From: DASYTH01 sp045806965
GTDB lineage: Bacteria; Actinomycetota; Actinomycetes; Mycobacteriales; Pseudonocardiaceae
DNA: 64,000 bases
Direction of reading: 5' to 3'
Assembly (NCBI GenBank): GCA_045806965.1
Contig: JBJMIG010000042.1
Coordinates: forward strand, 1 to 64,000
Shown: one piece after another, positions 16,597 to 24,296 of the stretch
Layout of the letters: every line of letters starts with the position of its first letter
How positions within the stretch are numbered: the first letter of the stretch is position 1
Program-made: the position numbers and the translations under genes
The notes under the pieces: model-generated
Told to the model about the DNA's origin: nothing
Seen by the model: only the letters and a program-made list of their open reading frames with translations
Databases searched by the model: none

Positions 16597-17235
16597 TGCT
16601 GATGCCGGCGGCCATCCTCGCGACCGGACCGTCCACTCGCCGAGCGTGGGTCAAGCCGCCCGCGTCCTAGCGTCGCTATCCGTGACCGTGACATGACGGA
16701 GAAAATCTATGGCGGCCGGAGTAGACATTCGGCAGTAGGTGGGTGTACTGTTCTGGTCATACCAAGAGAGACAACGTCAAGCAGGCGCGGGAGATGACGG
16801 AACTACCCGCGAGGTGAGACAAGACGGTCACCTAAGTACGGAGCCAGAGCGGTACAGGTTCCGATGGGTGACCGGGCCGGGACCGACGTAGTCGAAGTGA
16901 TGGAAGAAGTGTTGGTCCTGGTGAGGTAGTGCAGGACGCGGGCGGAGTTTGTGTGCCCGTGGAACGAAGTTGGTAGGTAGTACGCAGGTAGTAGTGATAA
17001 AGGCGGTCAGGCGTGCCGGAGCCGATCAGTGAAGTGGTCCCGGCCAGGCCGGTCGTAGTGGTACCAGGTAAGGAAACACGGGAAAGAAGGGAGAGGGCGC
17101 ATCATTGGATCGCCCGCCGTGGCTGTCTTGTGCCGGGCGGGTACCGCAGGCCCATCGGATTGGTAGGTGGTTCTCGGTTACTGAGACGCGATCCCCGCTC
17201 CGTCCGTTTCTCGACCGGACACCGCGGGTACGGAA

Positions 17236-17255
17236 AGCCGATCTCACGATCGGCT
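17236..17255 (+). other. Perfect stem-loop inside the candidate RNA
   Basis: AGCCGATC and GATCGGCT pair fully as an 8-bp stem around a TCAC loop, 24 bp before the terminator stem. It could be an antiterminator or anti-antiterminator component, or simply a stable RNA hairpin. Confidence 0.55.
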
Positions 17256-17279
17256 AGCAATGGTGAAACCCAACCCCAG

Positions 17280-17316
17280 GGCCCCTGGGTGCCATCCACG
17301 GCACCCAGGGGCCTTT
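17280..17316 (+). terminator. Strong intrinsic terminator just upstream of the MerR start
   Basis: GGCCCCTGGGTGCC (17280-17293) pairs perfectly with GGCACCCAGGGGCC (17300-17313) around a 6-nt loop and is followed by TTT. It ends 17 bp before the ATG of the next gene, leaving only room for the ribosome site GGAGGTGG. It therefore acts either as the end of an independent RNA or as an attenuator of the gene. Confidence 0.75.
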
Positions 17317-17332
17317 GTGATGCGGAGGTGGA

Positions 17333-17665
17333 ATGATCCCTGACCAACCCGACGCGACCGCAGCCAGCGCGGGTGACAAGTTTGACGATGAGCACTACCC
17401 CGCCTACACCATGGGCCGGGCCGCGGAAATGCTGAGCACCACCCAGGGATTCCTGCGCAGCCTTGATGAGAACGGGCTGATCCAGCCGCAGCGTTCCACC
17501 GGTGGGCACCGCCGCTACTCGCGCCACCAACTCCGCCTTGCCGCTCGCGTCCGGGAACTGGTCAACCAGGGCACCCCGATCGACGCGGCCTGCCGCATCA
17601 TCACCCTCGAAGACCAACTCCACGAGGCCCAACAACGCAACGTCGAGCTCCATCCCTCCGACTGA
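17333..17665 (+). CDS. MerR-type HTH regulator
   Basis: This 110-residue protein is essentially one MerR-type winged helix. AYTMGRAAEMLSTTQGFLRSLDENGLIQPQRSTG is the HTH, and GGHRRYSRHQLRLAARVRELVNQG is the wing and second helix pair, followed by a short C-terminal coiled-coil segment (IITLEDQLHEAQQRNVEL). There is no effector domain and no Cys cluster for metals, so a ligand cannot be named. The ATG at 17333 has GGAGGTGG directly upstream. The strong terminator hairpin before that implies conditional read-through or a very short transcript. Codon use is normal. Confidence 0.85.
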   Translation: MIPDQPDATAASAGDKFDDEHYPAYTMGRAAEMLSTTQGFLRSLDENGLIQPQRSTGGHRRYSRHQLRLAARVRELVNQGTPIDAACRIITLEDQLHEAQQRNVELHPSD

Positions 17666-18381
17666 ATCTGCGCGGTGTGCCGCCACTGGTGGCACACCAG
17701 CACGGGCCGCACAGGCCGCACTCGACCATCATCAGCCAGCGGCGAGCACGGGGTTGGGCACCGCAGTTTCCCTCGTCGTGGAGGTCGCGGCCGACGGACC
17801 GAGCGGACCGGACGCGATCGGCCTCGCGGCGCCGGAAGCGGGTTGATTCCGCATTTCACCGCGGCCGGCCGCAGTGCCGTACCGGTGATCGCCTCGCAGA
17901 TCGTCGCGGCGGTGGCCAACTGGGCTGGGCGCATCCTCACCTACACCCTGGCCCTGGTCGACAGCCTGGCCGATCTGAGCAAGCTGCTCAGCGGGTTGGC
18001 GGCGATGGCACCTAGGCCAAGGAATCCCGGTGGCGAGCAACAGCGGCGGCGGCACAAGGTTCGATGACACAGCCGCGCTGATCTTGAGGCAAGTGACGCC
18101 AGCACCCGGACCGAGCCGGCCCCGCGATCAGCAAGCTCGGCTCACCAGCACCGAGATTCGTGGCGCGTCGAAAATGGCGATCTGGCGACCCGGTTGACTG
18201 ACCCTATACCACTAATGGGGTCACTCGAATGGATGGATCAATCCGAAGTGTAACGGGCAGTCGCGAGAGTTGCGGGGGCTCGTGACGTCGTTAAACTGGA
18301 CGGGTTATGTTGTTAACAAACACGTGGGACTAGTTGGGGGTTCAATTTCGCCTGCCTTTTGAACGGATTCCGGGTGTCATA
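17666..18381. other. Gene-poor interval before the surface-protein gene
   Basis: Nothing certain is encoded here. One plus-strand frame to 18067 contains a helical-looking stretch (VAAVANWAGRILTYTLALV) after an Arg/Gly-rich filler. It could be a decayed gene end, but no start or family is evident. Near the downstream gene are two symmetric elements: TGACCC/GGGTCA (18199-18204 and 18218-18223) and the palindrome TTGTTAACAA (18310-18319). They are plausible operator or promoter parts for the surface protein. Confidence 0.4.
18310..18319. promoter_or_regulatory. Palindrome upstream of the surface-protein gene
   Basis: TTGTTAACAA is an AT-rich 10-bp palindrome in GC-rich surroundings, 62 bp before the chosen start. 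With the inverted repeat at 18199-18223 it may mark the control region. No regulator can be assigned. Confidence 0.35.
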
Positions 18382-21300
18382 ATGACCTCTCACTGGGCCG
18401 GGGCGGGTAAGCGGTGGCGAAGCGGCATCGTGGGGGGACTGCTGCTGATGTCCGTGGGGGGTGCCTACCCGGTGCTCGTGCCGGCGGCGGCTGCTGATCC
18501 ATCCGCGTGCGCGACGCCGACCAACACCTTGTCCGGCGGCGGGAATCAGGCACTCAGGGTGCGGTCGTGGGAGGTCTTGCTGCTTGCCGCGGGGACCTAC
18601 ACCGGGCCGATCGACATTCTCGAGCACGGGGGCACGCTCTGCCTTGCGGCGGACGCGACGCTCAACACGAGCGCCGTCCGGAAACCGGAGGGCAGCGTGG
18701 TCGTGCAGGGATCGGCCAGATTTCCGTCGTTCAGCTCGAGATCCGGGTTCGCGCTGTTCGTCGCCGGTTCCGTGGTGATCAACCGCGCGACACTGCTGGG
18801 CTCCTCGTCGGTCGAGGTCGCCGCGGGCGGCACCCTGACCGGGGGCACACTGATGTTGCTGTCCGGCTCGCTCACCACCAATGCGGGCACGATCGACAGC
18901 GACATCGAGACCAGCGGCGGGTCCACCCTGATCAACTCCGGCGACCTGATCGCCCGTGACGGTCTGGAGATCGAGGGACCGCTGTTCAACAGTGGCCAGA
19001 TCACCGCCCACAACGGACCCGTGGAGTTCACCTATGGGTCCACGGTGGTGAACTCGTGCGTCATCGTCTCCACCGGCGACGTGCTCGTGACCAGCTCCAG
19101 CAGCGTCATCAACAGCGGCACCGTCCGAGCCCTGAGCGGCAGTCTGCGCGTGGTCGGAAAATATACTCAGAGTCCGATCGGCATCACTCTCGCCGAATCG
19201 CTGGACAGCGACGGCGTGGTGTTCGGGTTCGGCCGGTACCGGTTCGAGCGGTTCACTCGCAGCGCGGGCGTTTTCGCGGGCGCGAGCGCGGCCGAGCCGA
19301 TCCTCGTTGAGGACGTTTCCGCGTCCCCACCGCCGGCCATCTTCGATGTCCAGACCGGCACCGTCGTCAACGTCGTCGCGGGCTCGGTGACCGACCCGGG
19401 CCTCACCAGCCTGCCGGGAGACTGTGTGCCGGGCGGCGGTTCGCCGGTGGCCGACGTGACCGTGGCCAAGATCGGTCCTGCCGTTGTCGAGGCGGGTGGG
19501 CGCATCACCTACACGGTCGTGCTCACCAACAACGGTCCGGATCCGGCGAGCGACCTGGTCATCACCGACATCCTCCCGCCGGAGTTGACCGGTCTGGACG
19601 CCCCCGGCGGCACGCTCAGCCCGGGACCGCCGCCGACGGCACAGTGGACACTGCCGGAGCTCACGGTCGGCGCCAGCGCCACGTTCAGCGTGAGCGCGAC
19701 GGTGCCCGACTCGGGAACCCTGCTGAACCAGGCCTCGGCGCGGGCGGGCACCCACGACCCCAATCCCGCCAACAACGACGGCTCGTCCCCGGCCCAGCGG
19801 CTGAGCACCGAGATCCAGCCCGGGACGCCGGCCAACGTCGCACCAGTGGTCGACGACGGCACGTTCAGCACCTCTGCCGGGCACCCCGTCATCGGAATCA
19901 TCGCCTATAGCGACCAGGACACTCAGCAGCAGCACGTGGCTCGGCGGAGCCAGCCGCCGGGCAGCGGAACCCTGTCGATGAGCCCGTCCGGCGTGTTCGT
20001 CTACACCCCGCGGTTCGACTTCTCCGGATTGGACACCTTCACCGCGATCGTCTGCGACAACGGCAACCCCGTGCTGTGCGACGAGGGCATGGTGACCGTC
20101 GCGGTGGCGCCGCTTGCCGTGGACGACACGGCGTACACCACGCTGGAACTGGCAGTCCGGATCGACGTGCTGCACAACGACATCGGCGACACCGGTGCGC
20201 CCACCGTGCTGGGCCAGCCGGAATTCGGGACCGCCGCCGTGAGCGGGAACGAGATCGTCTACACGCCGGAGTCCGGTTTCATCGGTGTCGACGAGTTGGG
20301 CTACCGCACCTGCGCTCCCGCGGAGCCGTCGGTCTGCGCGAACGCCACGGTGACGGTGGTGGTCGATGTCAATCCGAACCAGCCGCCGGTCGCCGACGAT
20401 GTCGCCGTGACAACGGTGGTGGACACCCAGGTCGCCGGTGCCGTGCCGGTCTATGACCCGGACGTCGGCCAGCCCGTGTCCACCCACCTGCTGCGCCCGC
20501 CCGACTCCGGCACGGCGGTGGTGGCCGTGGACGGCTCGTTCACCTACACCCCCGACTCCGGCTTCGCCGGCAGGGACGCATTCGAGGTGGAGGCCTGCGA
20601 CAACGCCAGAGGGTCCGGTTGCGACGCGGCTACCGCCACCGTGACCGTGAAACCGATCGCCGGCCCCGACACGGCGCAGACCGAGGAAGGCAAGCCGGTT
20701 GGCATCGACGTGCGGGCGAACGATCTCGGCACCATCGGTCAGCCGGTTGTCACGATCGAACCGACGTCCGGCACCGCCGTCGTCCAACCAGGCCGGACGA
20801 TCACCTACACCCCGAACCCGGCGTTCACCGGCCTGGACACCTTCCAGTACCGGGTGTGCGCCAGCACGGACAACACGGTGTGCGACAGCGCCCCGGTCAC
20901 CATCACCGTCGGTCCGACCCCGAACCGGCCTCCGGTCATCCAACCGCTCACGCTCGCCACCGTCGCCGACCGCCCGGTCACCGGTCACCTGGTGTACTAC
21001 GACCCGGACGTCGGCCAGACCCTGACCGTCGCCGTGGAGTCCGGTCCGGCACATGGCGCGGCGGACATCGACGAGCGCGCGATCGTCAGCTACGTCCCGG
21101 TCGCCGACTTCACCGGTCGCGACGAGTTCACCATCGTCGTGTGTGACAACGCCGCGCCGGCGCTGTGTGAGCACAGCACCGTGCCGGTCACGGTGACCCC
21201 GCTCGTCCTTCCCGACGCGGCGGCCGTCGAGATCGACAGCACGGTCGACATTCCGGCGACAGCGAACGACCGTGGCGAGTTCGGGCCGGCCACCATCACC

Positions 21301-22278
21301 GTGCCGCCCGGCTTCGGCGCCGCCGAGGTGACGACCGACTCGATCCGCTACACCCCCGATCCGGGCTTCGCCGGGCGCGACTCGCTGACCTATCAGGTCT
21401 GCTCGCTTGTGGATCCGTCGGTGTGCGGCTCCGCGCAAGTGCATATCGCCGTACTGCTGGTCGCTGTCACCGACGCCGTCGCCACCATCTCCGGCCAACC
21501 GGTCCAGGCGCCCGTGCTGGCCAACGACATCCTCGGGCCGGGCGTCGTCGTCACGATCCGGGCCAATCCGTCGAGCGGTACCGCCACGGTCGGTCCGGAC
21601 GGCACCATTACCTATACCCCGCAGGGAATCTTCACCGGCATCGACGCCTTCATCTACCAGGTGTGCACCCCAGCGGGCGCCCCGCACTGCGCTACGGCGC
21701 CGGTCACCGTGTTCATCGGGCCGCTGTTGAAGGACGACGTCGCGTCGACCAAACCAAATCAGTCGGTCACGATTCCCGTGGTGGACAACGACATCGGCGG
21801 GGCCACCCGCGCGGTCGTGACCACCCCGCCCGCCCACGGCACGGTTGAGGGCAGTGGGCTGACCGAGATCCTCGCGCTTGACGCCGGAAACGTGCCGGTC
21901 CTCGGCAACGTGGTACCGCTGGTGTACACGCCGCATCCCGGTTTCCTCGGCACCGACACGTTCACCTACCGGCGCTGCGCGCCGAGCAGTCCGAGCGTGT
22001 GCGGGTTCGCCGACGTGATCGTTTTCGTCGCACCCGCACCGGCCGGCGGTCAACCACCGACCAGCACGCCGCCGCCGGCCGGCACCGAACCGCCAACCGG
22101 CACCGCACCGCCCGCTCCGGACGCGGACTTCGCCTCCACCACCGGCAGTCCCGGCTCGCTGGCCAGCACCGGGTTCGGGCTGGCGCTGCTCGCCATCGCC
22201 GGCCTGGTCATCCTCAGTGGCGCCGCGCTCCGCGTGGCGTCCCGGCGGCGCGGCAAGCCGGGCTCGGGACCTGATTGA
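18382..22278 (+). CDS. Large sortase-anchored surface protein with repeated Ig-like modules
   Basis: This 1298-residue exported protein starts with a signal peptide (TM stretch IVGGLLLMSVGGAYPVLVPA). A 250-residue parallel-beta-like region rich in NSG turns follows (SGDLIARDGLEIEGPLFNSG). Next is a DUF11 domain (VTVAKIGPAVVEAGGRITYT, then TNNGPDPASDLVITDILPPE). Eight modules of 80-90 residues then run from about 19834 to 22032; each ends in a C-x7-C pair after a YTPxxxFxGxDxF phrase. A Pro/Thr linker leads to LASTG at residues 1260-1264, a hydrophobic helix and a basic tail, which is the class E sortase (LAxTG) anchoring signal. It is probably a cell-wall stalk or adhesin. The ATG at 18382 fits the signal peptide; a TTG at 18334 is less likely. 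No sortase gene is visible here. Confidence 0.85.
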   Translation: MTSHWAGAGKRWRSGIVGGLLLMSVGGAYPVLVPAAAADPSACATPTNTLSGGGNQALRVRSWEVLLLAAGTYTGPIDILEHGGTLCLAADATLNTSAVRKPEGSVVVQGSARFPSFSSRSGFALFVAGSVVINRATLLGSSSVEVAAGGTLTGGTLMLLSGSLTTNAGTIDSDIETSGGSTLINSGDLIARDGLEIEGPLFNSGQITAHNGPVEFTYGSTVVNSCVIVSTGDVLVTSSSSVINSGTVRALSGSLRVVGKYTQSPIGITLAESLDSDGVVFGFGRYRFERFTRSAGVFAGASAAEPILVEDVSASPPPAIFDVQTGTVVNVVAGSVTDPGLTSLPGDCVPGGGSPVADVTVAKIGPAVVEAGGRITYTVVLTNNGPDPASDLVITDILPPELTGLDAPGGTLSPGPPPTAQWTLPELTVGASATFSVSATVPDSGTLLNQASARAGTHDPNPANNDGSSPAQRLSTEIQPGTPANVAPVVDDGTFSTSAGHPVIGIIAYSDQDTQQQHVARRSQPPGSGTLSMSPSGVFVYTPRFDFSGLDTFTAIVCDNGNPVLCDEGMVTVAVAPLAVDDTAYTTLELAVRIDVLHNDIGDTGAPTVLGQPEFGTAAVSGNEIVYTPESGFIGVDELGYRTCAPAEPSVCANATVTVVVDVNPNQPPVADDVAVTTVVDTQVAGAVPVYDPDVGQPVSTHLLRPPDSGTAVVAVDGSFTYTPDSGFAGRDAFEVEACDNARGSGCDAATATVTVKPIAGPDTAQTEEGKPVGIDVRANDLGTIGQPVVTIEPTSGTAVVQPGRTITYTPNPAFTGLDTFQYRVCASTDNTVCDSAPVTITVGPTPNRPPVIQPLTLATVADRPVTGHLVYYDPDVGQTLTVAVESGPAHGAADIDERAIVSYVPVADFTGRDEFTIVVCDNAAPALCEHSTVPVTVTPLVLPDAAAVEIDSTVDIPATANDRGEFGPATITVPPGFGAAEVTTDSIRYTPDPGFAGRDSLTYQVCSLVDPSVCGSAQVHIAVLLVAVTDAVATISGQPVQAPVLANDILGPGVVVTIRANPSSGTATVGPDGTITYTPQGIFTGIDAFIYQVCTPAGAPHCATAPVTVFIGPLLKDDVASTKPNQSVTIPVVDNDIGGATRAVVTTPPAHGTVEGSGLTEILALDAGNVPVLGNVVPLVYTPHPGFLGTDTFTYRRCAPSSPSVCGFADVIVFVAPAPAGGQPPTSTPPPAGTEPPTGTAPPAPDADFASTTGSPGSLASTGFGLALLAIAGLVILSGAALRVASRRRGKPGSGPD
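19834..22032 (+). repeat. Eight Ig-like modules, each ending in C-x7-C
   Basis: The modules share D-D at the start, a central YTPxxGFxGxD phrase and a closing VCDNxxxxLC or xCAPxxPSVC element. The two Cys are always separated by exactly seven residues in all eight copies. Two subtypes (the xVYYDPDVGQ type and the xVxANDIG type) are intermixed. DNA identity between copies is low, so the array is old and not a recent tandem duplication. Confidence 0.85.
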
Positions 22279-22442
22279 GCCAGACGGCGGGCATCCAGCC
22301 GACGTGCTGGGGGTTCCGGAGAAGGGCGCGGCCCGGACGGGTCGCCCGTCGAAGGATTCTCGGCGGTTGCCCTGACGCCACCATCGAGCCGGCATCGGTT
22401 GGGTGTTCCCCGTCGCCACCGCCGCCCGACCGGTGACGCCCG

Positions 22443-22920
22443 ATGACCGCGAGCATCGAGCTGATCCGGTCCCGTGGCCGGGCAGACCTTGATACCTGGG
22501 TGCGGCGTGGCTGTGCCCTGATCGTCGCTGCGGTCGCCGGCTACTCCTCCTATGAGCACCAGCGCGAGTTCGCCATCGCAGTGGCGCCGACCCGAGCCGG
22601 CCGCCCCTCCGGTCGAGCGTGACGGCGAGAACGCCAGCGAGACCGGACGGGTGATCACTCTTGCCGAGGTCTCGTCGACCACCGAGCAGTCGGGAAACCG
22701 GCCGCTCAAGAGATCATGTGGGCGTACTAACTCCAGGAGCAGGAGCAGGAGCGGGCGCGGACCCCGACCGGTGCCGAGCTGGATCGGGTGGCCGGCACGA
22801 ACAACTACGGCCGCACGGTGCTGCGGCAGTGGCGTGAGCAGGGCCGCATCGCATCCGCCAAGGGCGACCGGCGCGCGCGCCAGCGCCTCTGTGACCACGG
22901 CCAGGGACGGTGCGTGACCG
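22443..22920 (+). pseudogene. Broken DUF2637/SpdB-like transfer protein, copy 1
   Basis: This is a decayed relative of the DUF2637 membrane proteins found in actinomycete plasmids and integrative elements. An ATG at 22443 opens a frame (DLDTWVRRGCALIVAAVAGY, then SSYEHQREFAIAVA) that stops at TGA 22620-22622. Further on another frame reads PTGAELDRVAGTNNYGRTVL plus RQWREQGR, the C-terminal HTH-like tail of this family, preceded by an in-frame TAA. Stop codons and a frame change mean no full protein is made. The central transmembrane part is missing. No partner transfer genes remain nearby. Confidence 0.65.
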
Positions 22921-23299
22921 TGGAGCGGCTGACCGACCAGGCACGAGCCAGCGTGTCACCGGCGCCGCGCTCTACCTTCCGCTCAAGGAGGAGTTCGAGC
23001 GGTGAGGCAACCAAGTCGCTTCACGGTGGGCCGATAGCAGTGATCAGGGGTTCGCGGTTCGCGGAGCCCCGCGGCAGTTCCCGCGGGATTCCCAAAAGCC
23101 GAGTACGTCCCGGACCGGCTGGTGCCTGCTGCGGCGGTCTGGGTTCTGCGGGGATGTTCATGACGGTGAGGAACAGCCATGCGCCTCACAACGGCGCTGG
23201 CCTTGACCGGTCACCACGCCGAGGCGGTATCAGGAATCAATTCCGGCAGTTCGCTTCGGCTATGACGGCAAGGTTGACCTCAAACGGCTAAGGTCAAGT

Positions 23300-23632
23300 T
23301 CAGTCCAGAACGTTCACGACCAGCCGGATGTTGTAGTCTGCGTCCAATTGGCCGCTGACAAGGTCGAGAAACTGGGCAGCCTGTCCGGACGGCCATTGGA
23401 CACAGTCCAGTTGCAGGCGCACGGGACAGCCGGCAGATTGCGGATACTCACGAACCAGACCACCGTCTAAGGCGAAGATCAGGTAATTGTTAATCTTGAG
23501 CTGAAGCTGCTCGAGCTGTTCCGGCGAACCGTTCCATTCCCGATTCTCGATCATGATGAGCGCGTACTCGTCGGTGCGCGGATTATGGGTGATGAGGTCC
23601 ACCACGTTCGGGTGCTCGATACCGGCAGCCAT
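23300..23632 (-). CDS. DUF6572-like small protein
   Basis: This 110-residue protein resembles the DUF6572 family: IEHPNVVDLITHNPRTDEYA, IMIENREWNGSPEQLEQLQL, then KINNYLIFALDGGL. Members are about 110 residues, cytoplasmic and without known function, often found as orphans in accessory DNA. I chose the ATG at 23632 rather than the GTG at 23641. Neither has a strong ribosome site. It lies between two broken DUF2637 copies. Its codon usage is less GC-skewed than its neighbours, which fits recent acquisition. The frame is intact, unlike the DNA around it. Confidence 0.7.
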   Translation of the reverse strand: MAAGIEHPNVVDLITHNPRTDEYALIMIENREWNGSPEQLEQLQLKINNYLIFALDGGLVREYPQSAGCPVRLQLDCVQWPSGQAAQFLDLVSGQLDADYNIRLVVNVLD

Positions 23633-23659
23633 GGTCCGCACGTTATCGCCCCGATGACA

Positions 23660-24021
23660 GAGATCAAAACCGGTGGGGCTGGAGACGTGGGTGCGGCGCG
23701 GCTACGCGCCTATCGTCGCCGCGGTGGCCGCCTCCTCCTCCTTCGAGCGCCAGTGGGGGTTCGCCGTCCGTGGCGGCGCCAACACGACCAACGCGATGTT
23801 GTGGCCACTCAGTGGACGGGCTAGTGCCACTGGCCACGGTCGGCCTGTTCAAACCCCGGCCACCGCACCCGCCGCATGCGCATCGCCGTGTGGTCGGCCT
23901 TCCTGGGCTGAATCGCCGTCTCGCTGGTCGCGAAGATCGCCGCCGCCCCACGCCTAGCCTGGCAACCGGTCCTGCTCTATGCGGCCCTTCCGGCGGCCCT
24001 CCTGGAAGAGATCCGGCCATG
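23660..24021 (+). pseudogene. Broken DUF2637/SpdB-like transfer protein, copy 2
   Basis: The family sequence is spread over three frames: LETWVRRGYAPIVAAVAASS with FERQWGFAVRGGANTTNAML in one, SVDGLVPLATVGLF in the second, and RMRIAVWSAFLG, stop, IAVSLVAKIAAAPRLAWQPV in the third, ending ALLEEIRP then TGA at 24019-24021. At least two frameshifts and one stop are needed to explain it. The N-terminal part is clearly related to the copy at 22443. It ends 87 bp from the 3' end of tRNA-Arg, the usual insertion side for integrative elements. Confidence 0.65.
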
Positions 24022-24108
24022 AGCCCCAGAGCACTACTCGGAGCCAAACTCGCACCCAAGTCACCTGCGAGTGATCATGGAAGCACTGTCGTGCCTGTTG
24101 AGGTGCCG

Positions 24109-24181
24109 TGCCCCCGGCAGGACTCGAACCTGCGACCCAAGGATTAGAAGTCCTTTGCTCTATCCGCTGAGCTACGAGGGC
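24109..24181 (-). tRNA. tRNA-Arg (anticodon TCT)
   Basis: The minus strand folds as a 73-nt cloverleaf starting GCCCTCGTAGCTCAGC. The anticodon loop CTTCTAA gives TCT, and the T arm has GGTTCGAGTCC. The acceptor GCCCTCG pairs with CGGGGGC (one G-T wobble). CCA is not encoded. The anticodon reads AGA, a rare codon in this genome type. Confidence 0.95.
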
Positions 24182-24296
24182 GTGGATGGTGTGCGATGCC
24201 GGATCGGCAGGCTAGTCATCCCGATGGGTCTGATCGCTCCGGACCGGCCGGCCGTTTCCGAATCGCCTCTGACGAGTGATCCGCGAGTGATGTCCC

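Larger units (their letters stand above)
16740..17316 (+). ncRNA. Candidate structured RNA or long leader ending in a terminator
   Basis: No convincing gene fills the 736 bp between modC and the MerR gene. From about 16740 the plus strand becomes strongly G-rich and C-poor: by my count 76 G to 32 C over 16861-17040, unlike the coding DNA around it. Several stems can be drawn: CCCGCC/GGCGGG (17113-17118 with 17136-17141), a perfect 8-bp stem with a 4-nt loop (17236-17255), and the 14-bp terminator at 17280-17313. This suggests a transcribed, folded RNA of up to about 575 nt, either free-standing or the leader of the downstream gene. Its 5' end is a guess, and I do not recognise it as a known RNA family. 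Confidence 0.4.

Noticed and set aside
17013..17336. Open frame inside the candidate RNA region
   Set aside because: It runs through the terminator stem, has no ribosome site and reads as low-complexity Arg/Pro-rich sequence.
17675..18067. Possible small gene after MerR (helical stretch VAAVANWAGRILTYTLALV)
   Set aside because: No ribosome site or plausible start; the first half is Arg/Gly filler. Kept only as a note on the interval.
18313..22419. Minus-strand open frame of about 1370 codons opposite the surface protein
   Set aside because: It is a shadow of the GC-rich repeats; the translation is Arg/Gly/Asp/His filler, while the plus strand has signal peptide, domains and sortase motif.
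22279..24108. Search for a second copy of the tRNA-Arg 3' end as an attachment-site repeat
   Set aside because: I found no convincing repeat of the tRNA 3' segment by eye, so no att site is annotated.
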